The notes beneath the pieces are model-generated. The model was not told where the DNA came from and did no database searches. It saw only the letters and a program-made list of their open reading frames with translations. 26,224 nt of DNA from an uncultured Lachnospiraceae bacterium (GTDB lineage Bacteria > Bacillota > Clostridia > Lachnospirales > Lachnospiraceae), in contig CAJTJZ010000045.1 of assembly GCA_910576895.1 (NCBI GenBank), forward strand, positions 1 to 26,224, read 5' to 3'. A program made the position numbers and the translations under genes. Of this stretch, positions 1 through 8,736 are shown in pieces. Numbering within the stretch: the stretch's first letter is position 1; every line of letters starts with the position of its first letter.

Positions 1-68
1 TTAAAACACTGGATGGTATTGCTACTTCTGTAAGACTCTTACACTTTTCAAATGCAGAACTCCCAATA
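1..68 (-). repeat. Near-identical LRR-coding repeat, copy A
   Basis: These 68 bases match 730-797 with only four differences that I count by eye. The copies are in the same frame and orientation, 729 bp apart (243 codons), inside the LRR gene. The homology may continue past the window edge. Confidence 0.85.
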
Positions 69-1306
69 CTTGTAATATTGGAAGACATTGTTATTTTTGT
101 AAGACTTCCTGCATTTGCAAAGGCACTACCACCTATCGTTAAACTATATCCTTTAGAAGAATTTTCTGTAAATATTACTGTTTCCAATTCCTTACATCCA
201 GCAAAAGCACTTGCACCCAATACAGCTAATTTTATAGGTAATTTCACTTGTTGTATTCCACTATTAGCAAAAGCACTATTATTTATTTTTATTAAAGAAT
301 CATTAAATGTAATTCCTACTAGTTCATTACATTCACTAAATGCGTAATTTCCAATTTCTTCTAATTTTGATGGTAATTTAATACTTTTATCTCCTGTTAA
401 TTTATCACAATTATAAAAAGAATACTTTCCTATTTTTATTACTGTTTCTGGAATAACCACTTTTTCCACATTACTTCCATTAGAACTTGATATCGCATAA
501 TCTGGTATATTCCTAATGCCTTCTTCAAAAATAACTGTTTTTAATTCATTTGCTCCTGCCAATGGTCCATTATATGCCACATATGTTTGCATAGTAGTTA
601 CTGTCTTTGGAATAGTTATACTGCTAATTCCTGTCCCTTCAAATATAGCACTTCCCATCTCCTCTAGCTTACTAGATAATTCTACCTTTTCTAAACTCTT
701 ACACTCACTAAAAACATAATGCCCTATACTTAAAATACTGGATGGCATTGTTACTTCTGTAAGACTCTTACATTTTTCAAATGCAGAACTCCCAATAGAT
801 ACTACCTTATGCCCACTTAAAGTATCTGGAATCACAATTTTTGTACCATTTCCTGTATACTTTATAATTACTGCTTCATCTCCCGATAATGTATAAGTAT
901 AATCACCAGAAATTAATTCTGAAGCCTTTGCCATTCCTTCAGATACATTTATATTAAAGTTCTCTTGTTCTTCATCATCATATAACACTTCATTTATTAT
1001 TTTATTATCTTCCTCTATCTTCTTCTCTTCCGTGTGATTTTCTATTTTTTCTTGATTTTCTTCGTTCTCTTCAAAACTTTCCTTTTCTTCTTCCTGTTGC
1101 TCTTTTTCTATCCCTATATTTATATCTCCCTCTTTCTTCTGTTGTTCTACAGAAACTATTTCCTTTTCTTTCTCTGATTCTACTATCTTTTCATTTAATT
1201 CTTTTGTTTCTGTATCTGCTGCCAAAGCGGAAATATCAAATTCCATAGCCAGTAATACTATAGTTAATATCCAAGCTAAAAATTTTTTATAATATTTTTT
1301 GTTCAT
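1..1306 (-). CDS. BspA-like leucine-rich repeat surface protein, 3' end cut by window edge
   Basis: The reading frame is open from an ATG at 1306 to the left edge (435 codons seen). GGGAG lies 8 bases upstream of the ATG. The N-terminus has a lysine-rich start, a hydrophobic core and an A-L-A-A cleavage-like site near residue 30, so the product should be exported. Residues about 33-115 are a glutamate/lysine-rich, low-complexity stretch that probably forms an extended or coiled spacer. From about residue 125 on there are tandem LRR_5 (BspA/TpLRR) repeats with the recurring pattern I-x-x-x-A-F-x-x-C-x-x-L-x-x-(V/I)-x-(I/L)-P. This family is surface-exposed and usually binds host or bacterial ligands. 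No anchor is visible because the C-terminus lies outside the window. One repeat is nearly duplicated at DNA level (see repeats). The gene follows the dockerin gene in the same direction, but a hairpin lies between them. Family call is sure; ligand is unknown. Confidence 0.88.
   Translation of the reverse strand, partial: MNKKYYKKFLAWILTIVLLAMEFDISALAADTETKELNEKIVESEKEKEIVSVEQQKKEGDINIGIEKEQQEEEKESFEENEENQEKIENHTEEKKIEEDNKIINEVLYDDEEQENFNINVSEGMAKASELISGDYTYTLSGDEAVIIKYTGNGTKIVIPDTLSGHKVVSIGSSAFEKCKSLTEVTMPSSILSIGHYVFSECKSLEKVELSSKLEEMGSAIFEGTGISSITIPKTVTTMQTYVAYNGPLAGANELKTVIFEEGIRNIPDYAISSSNGSNVEKVVIPETVIKIGKYSFYNCDKLTGDKSIKLPSKLEEIGNYAFSECNELVGITFNDSLIKINNSAFANSGIQQVKLPIKLAVLGASAFAGCKELETVIFTENSSKGYSLTIGGSAFANAGSLTKITMSSNITSIGSSAFEKCKSLTEVAIPSSVL
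730..797 (-). repeat. Near-identical LRR-coding repeat, copy B
   Basis: Partner of 1-68. Both encode the same LRR unit containing IGSSAFEKCKSLTEV. The identity is higher than between other repeats in this protein, which suggests a recent internal duplication or gene conversion. Confidence 0.85.
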
Positions 1307-1385
1307 ATAAATCACTCCCAATGTAAACTCTCTTTATTTTATACTAAAAAATCTTAAATATATCCTACTTTTCATAAAATAGATT

Positions 1386-1428
1386 AATAGACACGTTTCC
1401 TAAAGCCTATCTAAGAAACGCATCTATT
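1386..1428 (-). terminator. Long hairpin between dockerin gene and LRR gene
   Basis: Read on the minus strand, arms at 1428-1413 and 1401-1386 can pair over 16 positions, three of them G-U, around an 11-base loop. A moderately T-rich run (AATCTATTTT) follows. It sits 56 bases past the dockerin gene stop, so it is probably the terminator for that gene, though the U-tract is not ideal. The rest of 1307-1483 contains a TATAAA-like -10 (about 1338-1345 on the minus strand) for the LRR gene with no good -35. Confidence 0.55.
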
Positions 1429-1483
1429 TAATCAATTAACACTAACAACACTAGCTTAAAAAATCACATATTACATACTTTTT

Positions 1484-4400
1484 TTAAAAATCCTCTATCA
1501 ACTGTGCTGCATACTTCAATATAAGCAATGCATCGCTTGAATCTACTTTCCCATCTCCATTGACATCTGCTGCACTTTCTTCTGTTGCATTTCCTTCCAA
1601 TAAATTTGCTGCCATCTTAAGTACCACAAGGGCATCCCCAGAATCAATTTTTTGATCCATAGTAACATCACCAAATGTATAAGCAGATACTCCATTTACG
1701 AAAAGGCGAATATCTATACTTTCTGATGTATCTTTAATTCCCACTTTTAATGTTACTTCTCCCGGCATTTTTGCTGTTACTGTAATTTTTGCTTTTCCAT
1801 CCTTATCAATAGTAACTTTATCCACAGAAACCATTTCTTCAAAAGAACTATTGCATATTAATTCCTGTTCTCCTGTATAATTTTCAATTGTTACTGGAAT
1901 TACTGTTGTTTTTCCATCCTCTATTTGCTTTTCTTTTTCTACTTTTAACACTGGCTTCTTAGCAAATTTCTTTGATACAGTTATTTCTTTCATTGGTTTC
2001 TCTGCATAATTTTTTACTGTTTCTGGTATTGTTAAAGTATACGTTCCCGAACTATCCGAAAGTTTTTTATCAAATCCTAACTTATATTCCTTTGCATAGA
2101 TAGTTCCATCCAATCCCGATTCCTCTTTACTATAATCAAGTGTATAAGAAATCGTAGTTCCTTTTTCATCTTTTATTATAATGTTTTCTACTGTTTCTGG
2201 TTTCATATATTGCGTAAAAATAACTTCTGCACTATCCTCATAAATATTAACTGCTTCTGCCTCTGGTGACTTATTAGAAATCATAGCAATATTTACATCT
2301 ACTTGTGGTGGTGGTACTTCCATCCAATCACTATAAACTGTTTCATAACCATCTAATTCATATTTCACCTGCCATAAACCTGCTGGAACATCCCATGCAT
2401 AAACACCATCTTTTCCAGTAATTAATGGATTTTGTTGATCATATTCTTCTGCCTTCCATTCAATAGGCTCTGAATCATTCGTTTCTTTATAATAAATAGT
2501 TGCCTTTACATTTTCTAATCGGTTTTCTTTTACTGCTTCATAAACATAGCCGCTTGGATCAATAATCCAACGAATATGATAACCATTTCCTGAAGAAAGA
2601 ATATTTACTACACGCTGTTTATATAATTTCTCAAAAATTTCATTGCTGACATTGCTCATCATTGCAAATAGCAAGTCGTCCATTTGAATACGTCCATCTT
2701 TATTTTTCTCATTTCCTGCAATCATTGCAGTAATGACACGAAGCACAAGTCCTTGTTCAAATAGTTTTTCACTATCTTTGATTGCAGTATTTGCTTCTTC
2801 TTCACTCATATCAGAAGCATAAATATTTTGAAGCATTGTTTCATAAGAATCATTTGCTGGATAATAAGCAGAAAGATAACCTTCTTCCATTCCTGCACTA
2901 ATTACTTGTATCAGTAATTCACGCATACTACGATTCCAGTTTCCTTCCACTTTCAATGTATAACCATATTGCTTCTTTTCTGTCAGATTATAAATAGTAA
3001 TAGAAACTTTATCTAAATCAGAATAATCAAGACAGTAAATATAATCTTTCTTATTTTCTGTAAATTCTTTTACAATCTGACTCTCTTTTTCTTTTAAAAG
3101 TTCTTCCTTATTTACTTCATTCTGATCGGATACTATTGTTTCTGTTAATTTTAAAGAAACACCTTCTATTCCTGTTAAATCAGAAGAAAGCTTTGCATTT
3201 AATACACGATTATTTGCATTTACGTTTACGTTTGTATTTGCATTCACACTTTCCTTTACTTCTATAATACTTTTCTTCCAGCCATCTTTTAATTTTGCTG
3301 TAAAACTTTCTGATGAAAAATCAACATTATTTCCTACGGAAATCTTTTTCTTACTCGTTTTTAAAGTATATTCTACACTGATTTTTCCCGGAACATAATT
3401 AATATTTCCTTTATCAAAATAACCATTTGCTACATAACATTGTTTCTTTGTATCCCAAAATGCCTCTATATATTTTTTTACATTATTTCTTGTACTAACA
3501 ATATAAACATGATCAATTTCTTTTCGATTTGTAAAAGAAGCTGTAAAAGAATACCCTGCTAATGGATAAAATACAACATAACCTGTCAGTAAACTATGAT
3601 CAGTCAAAATATATTTATTATTATTAATATGATCCTGATAATACATCACAAGTTCTTCTAATACTGGCAATTCCTTTTGATAAATAACTTGAGTCTTTGC
3701 CTGTGCAAGAACTTGTTCTCCATTAAGAATTTCTGCCTTAATTTCATATGTTTTTCCATTAACTGGTTCTGGAATCGAAATTGTTGTTTGATAAGTTCCT
3801 GCTTTTGATGCTGTTACCTTTCCAACATTTTTTCCATCTATGGAAAATACAATTTCTGCATCTGCGGTAGCCGCACCTTCTACCTTTAATTTTCCTGTAT
3901 TGGTATAAGGATCAGTAAGCAATGTTAGTACTGCCTTCTCACCATGAAGAATCCCAATCGTTTCTTCTTTCTTTTCTCCTTGTTTTGTATAACAAAATCT
4001 TGCAAAGCTTGCGAGATTTCCATCTTTTTCCAGATGAATACTAAAACGAAGTGTTCCCGCATTTTCTGTTACTGGAACAATTAATAAATTATCTCTAGAA
4101 CCAACGACAGTCCAGCCATTTTTATACTCATAATTTCCTATCAGCGTTCCATTGACTGCAACACTGCCTTCTGCTAACATAGAACAAGATGGAATATGTA
4201 CCTGAATTGTTTTATTTTCCAAATCATTTGCTGCACTTGTTTCCTTTATGGCATATTTCACTGTATAATCAATCATTCCATTTGCTGTATTTTGTTCAAA
4301 ATAAGATTCTTTTGTATTTAACACTTGTCCTTTACTGCTACTTCCACTTGTTCCCATTGTTTTAAATGGAATTTCTCTATCAATTAAAGAAATCGCTGTT

Positions 4401-7249
4401 TCAGAATCTGCATGACAATAAAGTGTCGCATCACAATTTTCTAAAAGCTTTGCCCCTGTATATGTAATATTATCTGGTAATGTAATTACTTTTAAACTAC
4501 TGCACTCACTAAATAAACGATCAGGAAGTTTTGTTGCTTCTTTATCAAAATTTACTTCTTTTAAAGAAATGCAACTTTTAAAAATACCATATCCTGTTTT
4601 CTCTAAACTTTTTGGAAGGGTAAGCCCTGTAAGACTGGTACAATTTTCAAAGGCATAACTTCCAATTGCTTTTAAATTATTTGGAAGAATCATTTGTTTT
4701 AAATTCACACAATTTTGAAAAGCATTACTTGCAATTTCTGTAACTTGATGACTTTGTATCATTTCAGGAATTGTAACGGCCGTATTTTCTTTATCACAAC
4801 CTGTTACAACTGCATGACCATCTTGATAAATTTGATAAGTTATTTTATTTTCTGTAACACTTTCTCCTTTATCAATAGTAACAATATTTGTTTTGCAGCC
4901 TTCCATTGCCGCAATCTGTTTTGCCTGATCTGCATCCATAAAACAATTATAAATACGTACATCATCAACAGCACCTTTTACCAACTTATCCCAGAAATTA
5001 CCACCAATATAAAAATAAGTATCCTTTCCCAAAAACATATCAGCCGCTACACTTCCGGAACACCAAAGTTCTCCATTAATATAACAATCAGAACTTACAC
5101 AATCTTTCTCATATGTCTGTTTTTTTCCATTGACAGTTACTAATACATGATTCCATTCACCCTTTGGAAGCGGAGAAAGAAATCCCTGATCAATTCCTTT
5201 TCCATACCATGGCCATGCTTCTGTCTTTCCATTTCTTGACCAAACAGTCGGAAGTGTTTCTCCTACCCAAAAACTCTTTGTTACATTAAGCCAGCAAAAA
5301 TCTGTACGTTCTTTTACTTCTTTTTCTTCAAAAGGTTTTTCTCCAATATCGGATGCCAAAAAAAGCATAGCTCCATATTGTGCTACTTCTTCTGGTTTTA
5401 CCCAAAAAGAAAGTGTATAGCTATCTCCAAGGGAATCCAAAGGATATCCAATTGCATAAGTACCATCTAATAAAAGTGCTTTTCCATGACCTTCCATACT
5501 TTCTATATATTGTTCAGAAATCGTTGGATCAACTGTTAAAGCTGTTTGTGGATTTGTTTCATCTGGACGATCTCCTTCTCTGGAAAGTACACTTCCTCCA
5601 CTTAAGTTTTCATCAAAAGATAATTCCAATATTGGTTCTTTAATAGGCTCGTTCCATTCCTTCCATTGATATCCATTATTTTCTGCATATACCTTTGCAT
5701 AAGAATTTGCTCCACTTGCAATCATAGGAGTTTCACTGCATTGATCAAAAATAGGAAAACCTATAGAATTTACAGAAACGGGCATACAAACTTCTGAAAG
5801 CAAAGGGCATTGATAAAAAACTCCTCCATTTATAAATTGCACTGTATTTGGCAAAATCACTTTCTTTATATTTTTCATATTAGAAAAAGCATAAGTCTCA
5901 ACTTCTTCAAAGGAGCTATTACTTAAATCCGCTATTTCCGCCTTATCCGTTCTATAATAACAACTTAATTTTTTCTTATAAATAAAACAAAATTCATCTT
6001 CTTCCTTTGTATCAGGATCAAGCACTTCATATCCCTGCTGGCTATTCTGCAAATGATATACATAAGCACGACTGTTCTTTTTGCACTTAATCACAGTGCT
6101 TAAATTAAAAGCATTCTGTTCAATACTAATCACACTATCTGGAATTACAAGCTCTTTTAATTCTTTACATTCTAAAAAGGCAGCAGCACCAATTTTCTTT
6201 ACTGTTTCTGGAATCTGTACAGAAGTAATATTTTTTCCATAAAATACAGAACTTCCAATTTCTGTTACTTCTTCTGGTATTACAATATCTGTCGCTGTTC
6301 CTTGATATCCTGTTAAAACATGATCTACAATAATAAAGTCATCATAAGTATTTATTTCACTTTCATAACGATTCATAATTGCCTTTGCCTGCTCGGCTGT
6401 CACTGCTGTATTATAAATTTCCAGATCATCTAAATATCCATAAAATGCAGGATCCCAATAATTAATTCCAAGATAAGTAGAAACATTCTCTGAATCCCAA
6501 ATATCCCATGCTACTTCACCGTTATTTATCAGTTCCCCATTAATATAACAATTCATAACACGAGTTCCTTCTACTTCCCCATTGCTATTTCCATCTACAG
6601 AAAAAAGCACATGAGACCATATTCCTCTTGGAAGATTATCGCTTTGTTCTCCTGTATTTAGTTTTCCTGTATTTGATTCTCCCATATCTGTTTCTCTGCT
6701 TGTTGATCGGTGATCTTTTAAAATCCCACTATAAGACCAAAGATATGGTGTTACAGGCCACCCATATTCACTATACCTTTGTGTAGCATTAAACCAAGAA
6801 CCTGTATCTCCAAATATTCCATCTCCTACAAATAACATCGAACTCCATTGTTGTAACTTTTCTGGTTTTACCCAAAAAGAAACAGTATAAGATTTTCCTA
6901 TCTTTTCATGTTCTAATAACAAGCCATAGCTTCCATCTAGATAAAGTGCTTGATTACGAACTCCTTTTTTATAGACTTCTTTTTTCTCACTATCTGGCTG
7001 TGGATATGCTCCCACATTTGATCCATAATTATTATCACCTAAACGAGTAACAACTTGTGCTGTTCCAATATTATTATCAAAGTTATAAGAATACATTGGT
7101 TCTGGAATCTCTGCTTTTTCCTCTGCTTGAACATAGGTTTTTGTTTGCATTCCAAACATACCCTTGATACCCTCTCCATAACAGCCACCAAAAACTAATC
7201 CTGCTGATAACAGTATGGAAAGAATACGATATCTTTTTTTCTTTTTCAT
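1484..7249 (-). CDS. Giant secreted LamG / leucine-rich repeat / Ig-like protein with C-terminal dockerin
   Basis: The start is set at ATG 7249 because AAAGGGG lies 7 bases upstream; an in-frame TTG at 7270 is possible but has no better site. The product is about 1921 residues. It opens with MKKKKRYR and a hydrophobic segment ending FGGC, so it is exported; C23 could be lipidated but the -3 residue (F) is atypical for a lipobox. Then follow a LamG/concanavalin-like domain (about 40-295), LRR_5 repeats (300-520), a second LamG-like domain (540-790), more LRR_5 (800-960), then Ig-like and undefined beta-rich modules, including a segment like SbsA Ig-like (Big_5) near 1680-1780. The last about 65 residues are a type I dockerin with two calcium loops (DVTMDQKIDSGDA and DVNGDGKVDSSDA). 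Family knowledge: dockerins bind cohesins. The gene immediately upstream encodes a cohesin-like domain, so a direct partnership is likely. No catalytic domain is recognised. Confidence 0.87.
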   Translation of the reverse strand: MKKKKRYRILSILLSAGLVFGGCYGEGIKGMFGMQTKTYVQAEEKAEIPEPMYSYNFDNNIGTAQVVTRLGDNNYGSNVGAYPQPDSEKKEVYKKGVRNQALYLDGSYGLLLEHEKIGKSYTVSFWVKPEKLQQWSSMLFVGDGIFGDTGSWFNATQRYSEYGWPVTPYLWSYSGILKDHRSTSRETDMGESNTGKLNTGEQSDNLPRGIWSHVLFSVDGNSNGEVEGTRVMNCYINGELINNGEVAWDIWDSENVSTYLGINYWDPAFYGYLDDLEIYNTAVTAEQAKAIMNRYESEINTYDDFIIVDHVLTGYQGTATDIVIPEEVTEIGSSVFYGKNITSVQIPETVKKIGAAAFLECKELKELVIPDSVISIEQNAFNLSTVIKCKKNSRAYVYHLQNSQQGYEVLDPDTKEEDEFCFIYKKKLSCYYRTDKAEIADLSNSSFEEVETYAFSNMKNIKKVILPNTVQFINGGVFYQCPLLSEVCMPVSVNSIGFPIFDQCSETPMIASGANSYAKVYAENNGYQWKEWNEPIKEPILELSFDENLSGGSVLSREGDRPDETNPQTALTVDPTISEQYIESMEGHGKALLLDGTYAIGYPLDSLGDSYTLSFWVKPEEVAQYGAMLFLASDIGEKPFEEKEVKERTDFCWLNVTKSFWVGETLPTVWSRNGKTEAWPWYGKGIDQGFLSPLPKGEWNHVLVTVNGKKQTYEKDCVSSDCYINGELWCSGSVAADMFLGKDTYFYIGGNFWDKLVKGAVDDVRIYNCFMDADQAKQIAAMEGCKTNIVTIDKGESVTENKITYQIYQDGHAVVTGCDKENTAVTIPEMIQSHQVTEIASNAFQNCVNLKQMILPNNLKAIGSYAFENCTSLTGLTLPKSLEKTGYGIFKSCISLKEVNFDKEATKLPDRLFSECSSLKVITLPDNITYTGAKLLENCDATLYCHADSETAISLIDREIPFKTMGTSGSSSKGQVLNTKESYFEQNTANGMIDYTVKYAIKETSAANDLENKTIQVHIPSCSMLAEGSVAVNGTLIGNYEYKNGWTVVGSRDNLLIVPVTENAGTLRFSIHLEKDGNLASFARFCYTKQGEKKEETIGILHGEKAVLTLLTDPYTNTGKLKVEGAATADAEIVFSIDGKNVGKVTASKAGTYQTTISIPEPVNGKTYEIKAEILNGEQVLAQAKTQVIYQKELPVLEELVMYYQDHINNNKYILTDHSLLTGYVVFYPLAGYSFTASFTNRKEIDHVYIVSTRNNVKKYIEAFWDTKKQCYVANGYFDKGNINYVPGKISVEYTLKTSKKKISVGNNVDFSSESFTAKLKDGWKKSIIEVKESVNANTNVNVNANNRVLNAKLSSDLTGIEGVSLKLTETIVSDQNEVNKEELLKEKESQIVKEFTENKKDYIYCLDYSDLDKVSITIYNLTEKKQYGYTLKVEGNWNRSMRELLIQVISAGMEEGYLSAYYPANDSYETMLQNIYASDMSEEEANTAIKDSEKLFEQGLVLRVITAMIAGNEKNKDGRIQMDDLLFAMMSNVSNEIFEKLYKQRVVNILSSGNGYHIRWIIDPSGYVYEAVKENRLENVKATIYYKETNDSEPIEWKAEEYDQQNPLITGKDGVYAWDVPAGLWQVKYELDGYETVYSDWMEVPPPQVDVNIAMISNKSPEAEAVNIYEDSAEVIFTQYMKPETVENIIIKDEKGTTISYTLDYSKEESGLDGTIYAKEYKLGFDKKLSDSSGTYTLTIPETVKNYAEKPMKEITVSKKFAKKPVLKVEKEKQIEDGKTTVIPVTIENYTGEQELICNSSFEEMVSVDKVTIDKDGKAKITVTAKMPGEVTLKVGIKDTSESIDIRLFVNGVSAYTFGDVTMDQKIDSGDALVVLKMAANLLEGNATEESAADVNGDGKVDSSDALLILKYAAQLIEDF

Positions 7250-7276
7250 AGAACTTCCCCTTTCTATCAAGAAATC

Positions 7277-8497
7277 TTACTTCTTTACGAGCACTTTACA
7301 CTTTAATGCTTTTGCTCCTTTTACTTTTGCTTTTATTATGACTGTTCCATGTTTTTTTGCTATCACCTTTCCTTTCTTATTTACCGATGCAATTCTTTTT
7401 TTACTAGAATACCATAAAACTTTCTTTGCTGTGTTTTTTACTTTTAATTTTAATGTTTTTCCAACCTTTATCGTTGCTTTTGTTTTATTTAACTTCAATT
7501 GTTTCTTTTTTACTTTTATTTCCTTTGCCCCTTTTTTATTTTCATTATTTGCATTTGTATTTGTTTTTATCTTTTCAGATAATTCTTTATCCTCTGTAGA
7601 ATTTATTCCATTATCTTTTATATCCTCTGTATCATTTTTCTTATCATTTAAACTATTTGGTTCTTTTTTATTTTTCTTGTCTTCTGCATTCTTTCCATTA
7701 TCTATTTTTTCACTTTCTTTGCTCCCACCGGATGATTCTTCCAAAAAATAATTAGAATCATTAGAATTATTAGAATCCATACTGTTATTTTGATTTCCTT
7801 CTGTTGATGTTACTGTTTCAGAAGTTTCTTCCCTATTACTATCCCCTATACGATCATTTTCCTGTTTTTCCTTTTTTACATCATCAAAATCTACCTTAAC
7901 ACTTGTAATAGAATCTAATGACATTATAATTTTTTTATTTACATTCTTATCACTCTTTGTAAAAGAACTTTCCTCTGTAATCCAAATCTCTGCGAAACCA
8001 TCTTCTGTTTTTGATACTGCTTTAAAATAAGCAATAAATAAAATACTTCCTGCTTTATTAACAGAACCAGAAATGCTTGCATATTGTGCATTTACATGAC
8101 ATGCTGCATAATTTACAATCGGATTTGTTTTTAATCCCTCATATTGATAATAATCTTCATCATATGTATCTTTACTACTATAAATAGCAACTGGTTTTAA
8201 TTTTTCTTGATCATAATCTAAATAAATACTATAAGCTTCTAATCCTGCCTGTTTTGTATTCATACGAACGATAGCCTTCCAAAAATTTTCTCCCTGATAA
8301 CGAATTGATTCTGTTTCCAAAACGATCTTTACTTGTTCCACTTCTTCTGCCTTCGCAGTTGTGCTTACCAGATAATTTTTTATCGGATAAAGAAGTCTTT
8401 CCATTTCAGAAACAAAATTTAGATTTACAGAGATTCCTATTATAACTATAATAGTACATAATATCTTTTTTATCTTATTCTTTTTTGCTGTTTTCAT
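7277..8497 (-). CDS. Cohesin-like scaffold protein with cationic C-terminal Ig2 domain
   Basis: 406 residues, ATG start with AAGGAAGG just upstream. A membrane or signal segment spans about 10-30, with a possible cleavage after AKA near 50. Residues about 54-200 resemble a cohesin: a beta-rich domain with the hallmark SIYLDYDQEKLKPVAIYS, followed by a GSILFIAYFKAV-type strand typical of the family's later half. Residues 205-325 form a low-complexity S/N/D/E/K linker suited to crossing the cell wall. Residues 325-406 are a bacterial Ig-like group 2 domain (KVGKTLKLKV, W-x-S-x-K, IASVNKKGKV) extremely rich in lysine, near-identical in design to the end of the 922-residue upstream protein. There is no LPxTG motif and no obvious SLH domain, so the basic Ig2 module may itself hold the protein to anionic wall polymers (inference). 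The stop lies 27 bp before the dockerin gene start, so the two are probably cotranscribed and bind each other. Confidence 0.78.
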   Translation of the reverse strand: MKTAKKNKIKKILCTIIVIIGISVNLNFVSEMERLLYPIKNYLVSTTAKAEEVEQVKIVLETESIRYQGENFWKAIVRMNTKQAGLEAYSIYLDYDQEKLKPVAIYSSKDTYDEDYYQYEGLKTNPIVNYAACHVNAQYASISGSVNKAGSILFIAYFKAVSKTEDGFAEIWITEESSFTKSDKNVNKKIIMSLDSITSVKVDFDDVKKEKQENDRIGDSNREETSETVTSTEGNQNNSMDSNNSNDSNYFLEESSGGSKESEKIDNGKNAEDKKNKKEPNSLNDKKNDTEDIKDNGINSTEDKELSEKIKTNTNANNENKKGAKEIKVKKKQLKLNKTKATIKVGKTLKLKVKNTAKKVLWYSSKKRIASVNKKGKVIAKKHGTVIIKAKVKGAKALKCKVLVKK

Positions 8498-8581
8498 TTC
8501 CTTCCTTTCTTATTATCTCTGTTAAAAAAATATTTTTCTTTCCTCATAATTTTTATAAATAAAAAACAACTTCTCTTAAAA

Positions 8582-8665
8582 ATAACCCAGATTCTATTAA
8601 GGTACTTCATCCACAAAATCTTCCAATGATGCCAGTCCTGTAAACATAATACGAATCTGGGTTAT
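8582..8665 (-). repeat. 84-bp element with 13-bp perfect inverted ends, terminator-like
   Basis: Arms ATAACCCAGATTC (8582-8594) and GAATCTGGGTTAT (8653-8665) are perfect reverse complements around a 58-base loop. On the minus strand the second arm is followed by TTTT, so it could act as a terminator or attenuator between the 922-residue protein gene and the cohesin gene. The loop is unusual: on the minus strand it reads as a short open frame from ATG ending ...LEDFVDEVP-stop, without a ribosome site. I see no target duplication. It could be a structured RNA, a small non-autonomous repeat, or a gene-end remnant. The remainder of 8498-8736 is AT-rich with no clear promoter. Confidence 0.6.
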
Positions 8666-8736
8666 AATACTTTATCATAATTTTTTATTTATTTTTATTT
8701 TTTCTTTTGTCTTTATCCAAAATTTATCAAAACTTT

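Noticed and set aside
4715..5643. Plus-strand open frames inside the dockerin gene
   Set aside because: Composition is a mirror of the real minus-strand gene and they show no domain or start signal.
7215..7751. Plus-strand open frame rich in phenylalanine
   Set aside because: It is antisense to the lysine-rich end of the cohesin gene; poly-Lys codons read backward give Phe/Leu, and there is no ribosome site.
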